NCBI RefSeq assembly: GCF_000966975.1
Contig: NZ_JZWV01001007.1
Location: forward strand, 1 to 7,528
DNA from: Streptomyces katrae
GTDB taxonomy: Bacteria > Actinomycetota > Actinomycetes > Streptomycetales > Streptomycetaceae
Reading direction: 5' to 3'
DNA length: 7,528 nt
Position numbers and translations under genes: made by a program. Positions 1 through 6,418 of this stretch are shown here, one piece after another; the stretch's first letter is position 1, and each line of letters starts with the position of its first letter. Under the pieces are notes generated by a model. That model made no database searches. It was not told the origin of the DNA and was given only the letters and a program-made list of their open reading frames with translations.

Positions 1-108
1 GCCCGGCCCCCACCCCTCGAGGGGGCGATGGCGGGCCCGAACCCGGCATATGCGGCGCGCAAGATACCGGACCCGACCCTCTCCCGTCCCGATTTTCGGT
101 AACTCGTG

Positions 109-136
109 GGAACCGACACACTACGCGCGGTAGACA
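109..136 (+). promoter_or_regulatory. Possible promoter of a leaderless mRNA for the 144-749 gene
   Basis: A GGAACC motif at 109-114 and a TAGACA hexamer at 131-136, 16 bases apart, lie just before the ATG at 144. There are only seven bases between the TAGACA and the ATG, and no Shine-Dalgarno-like sequence is visible (the preceding bases are CATTGGCAT). This spacing is what is expected if transcription begins at or near the start codon, as on the leaderless mRNAs that are common in actinobacteria. The hexamers are imperfect, so this is an inference from spacing. Confidence 0.27.
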
Positions 137-143
137 TTGGCAT

Positions 144-749
144 ATGACGATCCTGACGACGGCCGCCAGCACCCCCGCCCTCGACGGCATCGACGCGCGT
201 ACCGCGCCCGCCACCCAGGTCACCCCGCAGGGCGCCGCCTGGCTGGCCTCCGCTTCCGCGCATCCGGGGAGCACCCTGGCCGCGTGGGAGGGGCGGCCCG
301 ACGCGCAGGCCGTGCTGCCCTGCGGGACCGCCTTCGACGTCGTCAACGTTCCGCTCGTCCTCGGCCGGCGCATGCTCGACCTGCTCTGGGAGCGCGGCCC
401 CGGGTCCGGGCCCGCCGCCGTGCACCGGGGGCGGATGCTGCTCTTCGCCTCGCCCGGTACCGCCCAGCGGCTGCCCGCGCTGCTCGCCTGGGAGGAGTGG
501 GGGCCCACCGCCCCGGCGCCGGCGCCCCTCTGTCACGGGCACGGCGACGCCGTGACCGTGCCCCCGCTGCGGCCCGGCCCCGGGCCCTCGCGGTGGCTGG
601 TGGCGCCGGACACCCGGATCCCCTGGCTGCCCGGCCCGGACTGCCTGCTGTGGGCGTTCCTGCACGCCGCGCGGGGTCCGGCCCAGGTATCGATTTTTGG
701 TTCGGCGGATTCGGGTGCTAGTGTCTACGACGTCAGCAAGCGCCGCTAG
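144..749 (+). CDS. Primase/polymerase (Prim-Pol)-like small protein, function unknown
   Basis: This 201-residue soluble protein has no signal peptide or membrane segment. The middle (about residues 55-112), with LPCGTAFDVVNVP at 58-70, a GPAAVHRGRMLLF segment at 89-101 and SPGTAQRL at 103-110, resembles small Streptomyces proteins usually annotated as bifunctional DNA primase/polymerase N-terminal-like. I see no clear DxD or other catalytic acidic pair, so enzymatic activity should not be assumed. The ATG at 144 lacks a ribosome binding site and may start a leaderless message. The C-terminal part after about residue 180 (QVSIFGSADSGASVYDVSKRR) is encoded by less G/C-rich DNA that also looks like the promoter of the downstream tRNA, and the TAG stop at 747-749 falls inside the tRNA gene. 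That tail may be a recent read-through extension. The gene is probably real, because its frame has good codon bias. The family assignment is from memory of similar sequences and is moderate at best. Confidence 0.72.
   Translation: MTILTTAASTPALDGIDARTAPATQVTPQGAAWLASASAHPGSTLAAWEGRPDAQAVLPCGTAFDVVNVPLVLGRRMLDLLWERGPGSGPAAVHRGRMLLFASPGTAQRLPALLAWEEWGPTAPAPAPLCHGHGDAVTVPPLRPGPGPSRWLVAPDTRIPWLPGPDCLLWAFLHAARGPAQVSIFGSADSGASVYDVSKRR
697..724 (+). promoter_or_regulatory. Probable tRNA-Lys promoter inside the upstream coding region
   Basis: TAGTGT at 719-724 is a good -10 hexamer, and TTGGTT at 697-702 is a plausible -35 hexamer 16 bases upstream. A start near 731 would leave only about nine bases before the mature tRNA 5' end at 740, a short leader typical of tRNA genes. 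The stretch from 688 to 730 is clearly less G/C-rich than the coding DNA before it. The promoter lies entirely within the last 20 codons of the preceding gene. Confidence 0.5.
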
Positions 750-813
750 CTCAGTTGGTTAGAGCAGCTGACTCTTAATCAGCGGGTCCGGGGTTCGAGT
801 CCCTGGCGGCGCA
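740..813 (+). tRNA. tRNA-Lys, anticodon CTT
   Basis: A complete cloverleaf can be drawn. The 7-bp acceptor stem GCGCCGC (740-746) pairs perfectly with GCGGCGC (806-812), followed by the discriminator A at 813. TA at positions 8-9 leads into a D arm with GCTCAGTTGGTTAGAGC. The anticodon stem GCTGA/TCAGC (767-771/779-783) encloses the loop CTCTTAA, giving anticodon CTT (774-776), which reads the lysine codon AAG. The T arm has the canonical TTCGAGT loop (794-800) on a 5-bp stem (789-793/801-805). CCA is not encoded and must be added after transcription. The 5' end overlaps the last ten bases of the preceding coding sequence. A strong hairpin follows from 822. The 3' half is intact, with no adjoining integrase, so any potential phage or plasmid attachment site here looks unoccupied. 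Confidence 0.98.
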
Positions 814-821
814 CAGACGGG

Positions 822-854
822 AGAAGGCCCCCACTCATCGAGTGGGGGCCTTCT
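822..854. terminator. Strong hairpin terminator between tRNA-Lys and the convergent protease gene
   Basis: GAAGGCCCCCACT (823-835) and AGTGGGGGCCTTC (841-853) form a perfect 13-bp stem. One more C-G pair is possible at 836/840, leaving a three-base loop. Only a short, impure T-rich stretch follows (TTCTTCG at 851-857 overlaps the stem end), as is usual for Streptomyces terminators. It begins nine bases after the tRNA and ends 13 bases before the stop codon of the protease gene on the other strand, so it can serve both converging transcripts. Confidence 0.88.
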
Positions 855-866
855 TCGTGCCCGGCG

Positions 867-2108
867 TCAGGTCGTGATCTTCACCGTGTACGCCCCCGAC
901 AGCGTCCGGTCCGCCACCTCGATGGTGATCCGCTCCCCCGGGACGGTGAAGGTCTCCCCGACCTCCAGCGGGGCGTCGGCCAGTGGCGGGTACACCGAGC
1001 GGTCCCAGCAGGCCTCGGTGCGCGGGTGGCCGTCCAGGACCTCGATCGGGCCGCCGCCCGAAGCCGCCTCGTTGCGGACCCGGTAGACCAGGACCCCCTC
1101 CGTGCAGGTGTCCCCGTCGTTGCCGGCGGAGCCGCGCGCCTCGACCGCGATCGCACTGCCTGGGCCCGTACGGATCACCGCGAGCCGGGTGCCGCCCGTG
1201 GCGCCGGGCTGCAGGGGCTGTGAGAGCGGCTGGAGGGTGTGCAGGGAGGTCCCGGAGCGCACGCAGTCGACCTGGGAGGCGTCCAGCCAGCCCAGCTTCC
1301 ACTTCTGCCAGCCGAAGAGGTCCGGGGCCATCCCGAACTGGCTGCCCATGACGTCCCAGTCGCCGACGTACGTGTCCCAGTCGCCCTTGCCGTCGGCCGG
1401 ACGGTGGTAGAGGTCGGGCAGGTCGAAGACGTGCCCGGTCTCGTGCGCCAGCACGTTGCGGTCCGGCGGGTGCCGCTCGAAGACGGTGACGATCCGGCGC
1501 AGGTCGGTCCCGTCGGCGCGCAGCGGGCGGTCGAAGTTGACGACCTTGGTGGCGTCGGAGTCCACGCCGGGGGCGTTCGGGTCGGCGACGAAGTACACGA
1601 TGTCGTAGCGGCTGAAGTCCACCGACGGATCGGCGGCGGCGACCGCGTCCCGCAGGTAGGCGGCCCGGGCGTCCGGGGCCCAGTCGCGCTGTATCCCGTA
1701 CGCGGTCGACGGCCGGGGCATCCGGATCCACTGCTGCTGGGGGTGCGGCACCAGCCGGAAGCGGCCGTAGGAGGCCCGCTCGAAGAAGTCGCTGGTCGCC
1801 GGGAAGTAGTCGGCGGCCAGCTCCCGGGGGGTGACGGCGGTCTGGTGGTCGGGGAAGGAGAGGAAGACCATCACCGCGTTGAGCGTGCGCACCGGCTTGG
1901 GATAGGCCCGGTTCCAGGTGTCCAGGCCCAGGGAGTGGTGCGCGGCCGTGCGGGTCAGCGCGCAGGGCCCGCCGGTGGCGGGTCCGGCGGCGACGGCGGG
2001 TCCCGCGACGAGTGACGTGGCGGCGAGCGCCGTCATCGAGGTGAGGATGGCCGCCGTACTTCGCATGCGGGAGCGGTCCACTCCCCCGGGTGTCAGCTGT
2101 CGCGGCAC
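867..2108 (-). CDS. Secreted M6-family zinc metalloprotease
   Basis: This 413-residue exported protein is predicted to cleave extracellular proteins using a zinc ion. The N-terminus has arginines at 3, 12, 14 and 16, then a hydrophobic Ala/Leu stretch (about 18-40) ending in PAVA, with likely signal peptidase I cleavage after Ala40. The zinc site is HETGH at 222-226, followed by VFDLPDLYH (227-235), the extended M6 (immune inhibitor A-like) signature. WDVMGSQ at 251-257 provides the methionine turn. M6 proteins usually read HExxHxxGLPDLYD; here the glycine is Asp229 and the last residue is His235. GWQKWKLGWL (266-275) is also typical of the family. Four cysteines (49, 282, 335, 367) could form disulfides. 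I chose the GTG start because GGAGGT lies four bases upstream; an internal ATG at residue 15 would give a shorter signal peptide but has a poorer ribosome site. The gene stands alone, convergent with tRNA-Lys and divergent from the c-di-GMP gene. Confidence 0.93.
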   Translation of the reverse strand: MPRQLTPGGVDRSRMRSTAAILTSMTALAATSLVAGPAVAAGPATGGPCALTRTAAHHSLGLDTWNRAYPKPVRTLNAVMVFLSFPDHQTAVTPRELAADYFPATSDFFERASYGRFRLVPHPQQQWIRMPRPSTAYGIQRDWAPDARAAYLRDAVAAADPSVDFSRYDIVYFVADPNAPGVDSDATKVVNFDRPLRADGTDLRRIVTVFERHPPDRNVLAHETGHVFDLPDLYHRPADGKGDWDTYVGDWDVMGSQFGMAPDLFGWQKWKLGWLDASQVDCVRSGTSLHTLQPLSQPLQPGATGGTRLAVIRTGPGSAIAVEARGSAGNDGDTCTEGVLVYRVRNEAASGGGPIEVLDGHPRTEACWDRSVYPPLADAPLEVGETFTVPGERITIEVADRTLSGAYTVKITT

Positions 2109-2112
2109 ATCG

Positions 2113-2118
2113 ACCTCC
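2113..2118 (-). promoter_or_regulatory. Ribosome binding site GGAGGT fixing the protease start
   Basis: On the minus strand GGAGGT is followed by four bases and then the GTG at 2108. The alternative ATG at 2066 has only a GGGAG about 14 bases away. The GTG start is therefore preferred, and it adds 14 residues to the signal peptide n-region. Confidence 0.7.
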
Positions 2119-2241
2119 GGTAGTGGATTCGTCCTGTTCCATCCACCTTGAGGTGATTGGCTTATTTATGCATGGTTCCTCTGCCCCACACGAGTGAGCA
2201 CTACGGCAAGCCGGTGACGCCGGGAGTTGACGTACATATCT

Positions 2242-2252
2242 ACGGAACGTCA
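2242..2252 (+). repeat. Direct repeat copy 1, ACGGAACGTCA
   Basis: This exact 11-base sequence recurs at 2349-2359. With two more bases on the left it reads CTACGGAACGTCA, close to the BldD-box pattern TNAC-N5-GTNA; only the first base differs (C instead of T). It also overlaps a wider inverted repeat, TGACGT (2228-2233) against ACGTCA (2247-2252). It lies between the two divergent genes, so it is a candidate operator. Whether a protein binds is not known. Confidence 0.4.
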
Positions 2253-2348
2253 CGACCGATCACCCGAGAACAGAGTGGGTCCGGTGTGCTCACGGGTGCG
2301 CGGAATCGGTCATCCGGTGGCGGCCGACGGGGTGTCAGCCGCGCTCCG

Positions 2349-2359
2349 ACGGAACGTCA
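2349..2359 (+). repeat. Direct repeat copy 2, ACGGAACGTCA
   Basis: This is the second exact copy of the 11-mer, 107 bases from the first and about 61 bases upstream of the TATGAT promoter hexamer of the c-di-GMP gene. Extended leftward it reads CGACGGAACGTCA, again matching TNAC-N5-GTNA except for the first base. A third, one-mismatch relative lies inside the coding region at 2531-2541. Confidence 0.4.
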
Positions 2360-2378
2360 GCACGGCGACGGGCCGTGC
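2360..2378. repeat. Inverted repeat upstream of the c-di-GMP gene promoter
   Basis: GCACGGC (2360-2366) and GCCGTGC (2372-2378) are perfect 7-base inverted arms around a five-base centre. The element abuts direct repeat copy 2 and ends about 18 bases before the putative -35 at 2396. It could be an operator or simply a chance product of GC-rich DNA. Confidence 0.3.
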
Positions 2379-2395
2379 CCCACACGGCGACGCCG

Positions 2396-2425
2396 CTGGA
2401 TAGGGCCTCCGGCAGCCTCTATGAT
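2396..2425 (+). promoter_or_regulatory. Probable promoter of the PAS-GGDEF-EAL gene
   Basis: TATGAT at 2420-2425 is one base from the TATAAT consensus and stands out in this base composition. A weak -35 candidate, CTGGAT (2396-2401), lies 18 bases upstream. Transcription would start near 2432, leaving a leader of about 42 bases before the GTG at 2474. This placement argues against the in-frame GTG at 2375, which would lie upstream of the promoter. Confidence 0.5.
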
Positions 2426-2473
2426 CGGCACACTTTCCTGCACCGACACTCACGAACACTGCGGGAGCCAAGG

Positions 2474-4357
2474 GTGAACGGAAGCTCAGAGGGAACCGGT
2501 TCGGCGGCCGACAGCATCCGATCGGCCCTTACGGAGCGTCACCCCGCAGTGCCGGCCGTGCCGGGCATGTCGGCGCCGCCGGCCGGTGCCGACGTCAGGG
2601 CGGCCGGGGTGATCGGCGCTGCGGCGGCGGGCGGGGCGCGCGACTACCGCGCGGCCTTCGACGCGGCGCACCTCGCCATGGCCGTCGTCGGCCGCGACGG
2701 CGACGTCATCGCCGCCAACCGGGCGCTGGCCGCCCTGCTGGGCAGCGAGCCGCACGAACTCACCGGGCAGTGCGCCGCCGACCTGGTGGACCTGGCCGCG
2801 GAGGCCCGCACCTGGCAGGCCTACCAGGAGGTGCTGCGCGGACGTCAGGCCCGGCTGCGCTGCACGCGCCGCCTCAAGCACCCCGACGGGCACTCGCTGT
2901 GGACCGAGGTCACCCTGGGCCCGGTGCCCGGGACCCCGGACGTCCTGCTGTCCGTGGCCGACATCAGCGACCGGCGCGACCTCCAGGCCCGGCTGCGCCA
3001 CCTCCAGATGCACGACCCGGTGACCCGGCTGCCCAACCGGGCCCTGTTCTTCGAGCGGCTCTCGGCGGCCCTGGAGTCCTCCGCGTACGGCAGCGGCGGG
3101 ACCGGCCGGATCGGCCTGTGCTACCTGGACCTCGACGGGTTCAAGGCCGTCAACGACACCCTGGGGCACCGGGTCGGCGACCGGCTGCTGACCGCCGTCG
3201 CGGCCCGGCTGACCCACTGCGCCGACCAGTCCGGGTACGGGCGTTCGGGCGGGCACCTCGTCGCCCGGCTCGGCGGCGACGAGTTCGCGCTGCTGGTGGA
3301 GGACTCGACCGGCACCGAGCAGCTCGCGGACCTGGCGCGCAGCGTGCTGGCCGCCGTGCAGGAGCCCTTCGACCTGGCCGGGCAGCGGCTTTCGGTGTCC
3401 GCGTCGATCGGGGTGGTCGAGCGGGACGCGGCCGGGACCTCGGCGACGGGCCTGATGCAGGCGGCGGACACGACCCTGTACTGGGCGAAGGCGGACGGCA
3501 AGGCCCGCTGGACCCTGTTCGACCCCGAGCGCAACGCGCACCGGATGACCCGTCAGGCCCTGTCGAGCTCGCTGCGTCCGGCGGTGGAGCGTGGCGAGTT
3601 CGAGCTGGAGTACCAGCCGCTGGTGGACCTGGAGAGCGGGGTGGTGCGCGGGGTCGAGGCCCTGGTGCGCTGGAACCACCCGCAGTTCGGCACGTTGACG
3701 CCGAATCGGTTCATCGGGATCGCCGAGGAGGACGGATCGATCGTCCAGCTGGGCCAGTGGGTGCTGCGTACGGCGTGCCGGCAGGCGCGGCGCTGGCAGA
3801 TCGAGCAGCCCAGCGACTCGCCGGTGTTCGTGTCGGTGAACGTGGCCGTGCGCCAGGTGTGGGACTCGGACCTGGTGGGCGACGTCGCGGAGATCCTGGC
3901 CGAGACCGGGCTGGCCCCTCAGCTGCTCCAGCTGGAGCTGACGGAGTCCGCGGTGATGGGTTCGGCTGGGCGGCCCCTGCAGGCCCTCCAGGCGCTCAGC
4001 GACATGGGCGTGCGGATCGCCATCGACGACTTCGGGACCGGGTACTCGAACCTGGCCTACCTGTCGCGGCTGCCGGTGTCGGTGCTGAAGCTGGACGGGT
4101 CCTTCGTGCGCGGCTTCCGCTACGACGAGGGCGCCCACCCGAACCCGGCCGACGAGACCATCGTGGAGGCCCTGGTGCAGCTCGCGCACCGGCTGGGGCT
4201 GACGGTGACGGCCGAGTGCGTGGAGACCGCCGGGCAGGCGGCCCGGCTGCGGCGGGTGGGGTGCGACACCGGTCAGGGCTGGCTGTACTCGCGTGCGGTG
4301 GCCCCGGAGCGGATCGCCGAGATGATCAGCGCCCGCCCGGACGTCTCCGGGCGCTGA
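2474..4357 (+). CDS. PAS-GGDEF-EAL cyclic-di-GMP synthase/phosphodiesterase
   Basis: This 627-residue soluble protein is predicted to make and/or degrade the second messenger c-di-GMP. Domains in order are a low-complexity N-terminus (1-53), a PAS sensor (about 54-166), GGDEF (about 178-346) and EAL (about 356-612). The cyclase motif is intact (ARLGGDEF, 264-271), as are DLDGFKAVNDTLGH (218-231) and the DPVTRLPNR entry motif (181-189). The EAL side keeps EAL (395-397), Asn456, LELTES (487-492), DDFGTGYS (518-525), Lys539, AECVET (580-585) and GQGWLYS (600-606), so phosphodiesterase activity is plausible. The RxxD inhibitory site that normally precedes GGDEF by five residues is replaced by SGGH (258-261), preceded by a short extra loop. 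No membrane segment is seen. The GTG at 2474 was chosen because GGGAG lies six bases upstream and the promoter lies just before it; an in-frame GTG at 2375 would add 33 residues. It resembles Streptomyces developmental c-di-GMP enzymes, but I cannot name the orthologue. Confidence 0.95.
   Translation: MNGSSEGTGSAADSIRSALTERHPAVPAVPGMSAPPAGADVRAAGVIGAAAAGGARDYRAAFDAAHLAMAVVGRDGDVIAANRALAALLGSEPHELTGQCAADLVDLAAEARTWQAYQEVLRGRQARLRCTRRLKHPDGHSLWTEVTLGPVPGTPDVLLSVADISDRRDLQARLRHLQMHDPVTRLPNRALFFERLSAALESSAYGSGGTGRIGLCYLDLDGFKAVNDTLGHRVGDRLLTAVAARLTHCADQSGYGRSGGHLVARLGGDEFALLVEDSTGTEQLADLARSVLAAVQEPFDLAGQRLSVSASIGVVERDAAGTSATGLMQAADTTLYWAKADGKARWTLFDPERNAHRMTRQALSSSLRPAVERGEFELEYQPLVDLESGVVRGVEALVRWNHPQFGTLTPNRFIGIAEEDGSIVQLGQWVLRTACRQARRWQIEQPSDSPVFVSVNVAVRQVWDSDLVGDVAEILAETGLAPQLLQLELTESAVMGSAGRPLQALQALSDMGVRIAIDDFGTGYSNLAYLSRLPVSVLKLDGSFVRGFRYDEGAHPNPADETIVEALVQLAHRLGLTVTAECVETAGQAARLRRVGCDTGQGWLYSRAVAPERIAEMISARPDVSGR
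2529..2541 (+). promoter_or_regulatory. BldD-box-like sequence within the start of the c-di-GMP gene
   Basis: TTACGGAGCGTCA fits the arm pattern TNAC-N5-GTNA of the BldD box of Streptomyces, with one departure from the preferred central bases (G where C is favoured). It covers codons 19-23 of the gene, roughly 100 bases after the inferred transcription start. BldD is the c-di-GMP-binding master repressor of development, and genes of c-di-GMP metabolism are among its known targets. A single short match is weak evidence, strengthened a little by two related sequences upstream. Confidence 0.35.
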
Positions 4358-4379
4358 GGTCCGGACGCCCGCGGGCGCA

Positions 4380-4418
4380 CGGCCGCCCCCGGCCTGCGGT
4401 CAGGCGCGGGGGCGGCCG
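4380..4418. terminator. Long GC hairpin terminator between the convergent c-di-GMP and chitinase genes
   Basis: CGGCCGCCCCCG (4380-4391) pairs perfectly over 12 bases with CGGGGGCGGCCG (4407-4418). The stem continues as GCCTG/CAGGC (4392-4396/4401-4405) after a single bulged G, capped by the loop CGGT. It begins 23 bases after the stop of the upstream gene and ends 24 bases before the chitinase stop on the other strand. No T tract follows, so it would act as an intrinsic terminator of the Streptomyces type for both converging transcripts. Confidence 0.8.
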
Positions 4419-4432
4419 GCGCTCGGCGCCGG
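4416..4432. terminator. Second, overlapping hairpin next to the chitinase stop
   Basis: CCGGCGC (4416-4422), loop TCG, GCGCCGG (4426-4432) is a perfect 7-bp hairpin. It shares three bases (4416-4418) with the larger hairpin, so the outermost pairs of the two compete. For the chitinase mRNA it is met first, nine bases beyond the stop codon, and may protect the 3' end or help termination. Confidence 0.5.
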
Positions 4433-4441
4433 GTGGGGGGA

Positions 4442-6142
<1,701 letters not shown>

Positions 6143-6148
6143 GAACTG

Positions 6149-6153
6149 CCTCC
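6149..6153 (-). promoter_or_regulatory. Ribosome binding site GGAGG for the chitinase
   Basis: On the minus strand GGAGG is followed by six bases (CAGTTC) and the ATG at 6142. This is near-ideal spacing and decides the start over the in-frame ATG at 6175 and earlier codons, which would place non-signal sequence before the Ala-rich signal peptide. Confidence 0.85.
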
Positions 6154-6193
6154 GGGGGGTGGGAGGGGAGGGCATCAGCTTCGGGTGAGAGAA

Positions 6194-6207
6194 GTGATAG
6201 CGATCAC
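6194..6207. promoter_or_regulatory. Crp-like palindrome over the chitinase -10 region
   Basis: GTGATAGCGATCAC has perfect GTGAT/ATCAC arms around four bases, equivalent to GTGA-N6-TCAC, the core of the cAMP receptor protein site. Streptomyces has a Crp orthologue with a similar GTG...CAC type motif. The position over the -10 would suit repression more than activation. A GntR- or TetR-type operator would also be palindromic, so the binding protein is uncertain. Confidence 0.4.
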
Positions 6208-6223
6208 GGCACACCCGAGTCAA
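6194..6223 (-). promoter_or_regulatory. Chitinase promoter, TTGACT with TATCAC
   Basis: On the minus strand TTGACT (6223-6218) is a near-consensus -35. TATCAC (6199-6194) lies 18 bases downstream as the best -10 candidate; the offset CTATCA would give 17. Transcription would begin near 6187, leaving a leader of about 45 bases. DasR-like site 1 directly abuts the -35, and a perfect palindrome covers the -10, so both a repressor and a second regulator could act here. Confidence 0.6.
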
Positions 6224-6237
6224 TGGTTTGGACCAAA
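6222..6237. promoter_or_regulatory. DasR-responsive element (dre)-like site 1, proximal
   Basis: On the minus strand TGGTCCAAACCA (6235-6224) has perfect TGGT/ACCA arms, as in the dre consensus AcTGGTCTAGACCAgT, and differs at two of the four central bases. It directly abuts the -35 of the chitinase promoter. DasR is the GntR-family repressor that releases chitin-utilisation genes when glucosamine phosphates accumulate. Paired 12-base direct repeats at the -35 are known from Streptomyces chitinase promoters. Confidence 0.72.
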
Positions 6238-6253
6238 TAAGGACTAGACCACT
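6238..6253. promoter_or_regulatory. dre-like site 2, distal
   Basis: On the minus strand AGTGGTCTAGTCCTTA matches the left two thirds of the dre consensus perfectly (AGTGGTCTAG) and departs in the right arm. Its 12-base core TGGTCTAGTCCT (6251-6240) lies four bases upstream of the core of site 1 on the same face of the strand, giving a 16-base period. The two form a tandem pair like those reported upstream of other Streptomyces chitinase genes. Confidence 0.68.
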
Positions 6254-6295
6254 GAGCCGGTATATCCCCTCGTCAGAGGCTTGGGCGCACAGCAG

Positions 6296-6328
6296 AAACC
6301 GCCCGCCACCCCGGGTGACGAGCGGTTT
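6296..6328. terminator. Inverted repeat between the monooxygenase and chitinase genes, possible terminator
   Basis: AAACCGC (6296-6302) pairs with GCGGTTT (6322-6328). A smaller inner stem CACCC/GGGTG is possible within the 19-base interior. It lies about 90 bases past the stop of the upstream monooxygenase gene and would separate its transcript from the chitinase promoter. The long interior makes it a modest terminator, and an operator role cannot be excluded. Confidence 0.42.
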
Positions 6329-6418
6329 AAGGATGTCTTGGGTCATGCTCCGGCAAGGTTTCGGCAACAAACCAGCCAAACCACGTTCTCCTGCGTCCGG
6401 TTGGAGTCGAGTCCGGAA

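Larger units (their letters stand above)
2109..2473. promoter_or_regulatory. 365-bp divergent intergenic region between the protease and c-di-GMP genes
   Basis: This non-coding stretch must hold promoters for both divergent genes. On the minus side, the A/T-rich patch at 2157-2175 is conspicuous in this GC-rich DNA and contains TAAATA (minus strand, 2168-2163), a possible -10 that would give a leader of about 45-50 bases; no convincing -35 is visible. On the plus side, TATGAT at 2420-2425 is a good -10. Between them lie two copies of an 11-bp direct repeat (2242-2252, 2349-2359), a 7-bp-arm inverted repeat (2360-2378) and two copies of CACGGCGACG (2361-2370, 2383-2392). No convincing small gene was found here. 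Confidence 0.6.

Noticed and set aside
13..24. CCCCTCGAGGGG palindrome near the left edge
   Set aside because: It could be part of a terminator of a gene outside the window, but there is too little flanking sequence to judge and GC-rich palindromes are common here.
50..133. 27-codon open frame (ATG to TAG) just upstream of the 144 gene
   Set aside because: It has no ribosome binding site, an odd composition with no recognisable features, and it overlaps the putative promoter. GGCATATG at 45-52 and 139-146 is a short repeat that makes both starts look alike, probably by chance.
740..866. Integrated element at the tRNA-Lys 3' end
   Set aside because: There is no integrase, no second copy of the tRNA 3' end in the window, and a native terminator follows directly.
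835..2253. Long 472-codon minus-strand frame overlapping the protease
   Set aside because: It is a different frame of the same strand with an Arg/Pro/Gly-rich translation and no motifs. The M6 zinc motif, signal peptide and ribosome site all support the 867-2108 frame.
2375..2473. 33-residue N-terminal extension of the PAS-GGDEF-EAL protein
   Set aside because: The in-frame GTG at 2375 lies upstream of the TATGAT promoter hexamer and has no ribosome site, whereas the GTG at 2474 has GGGAG at good spacing.
2486..4189. 567-codon frame antisense to the c-di-GMP gene
   Set aside because: The translation is His/Gln/Arg/Val-rich, as expected for the complement of a high-GC gene. The plus strand encodes complete PAS, GGDEF and EAL domains.
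6143..6379. 79-residue N-terminal extension of the chitinase
   Set aside because: It would run through the promoter and DasR-like sites and place non-signal sequence before an ideal signal peptide; GGAGG fixes the start at 6142.
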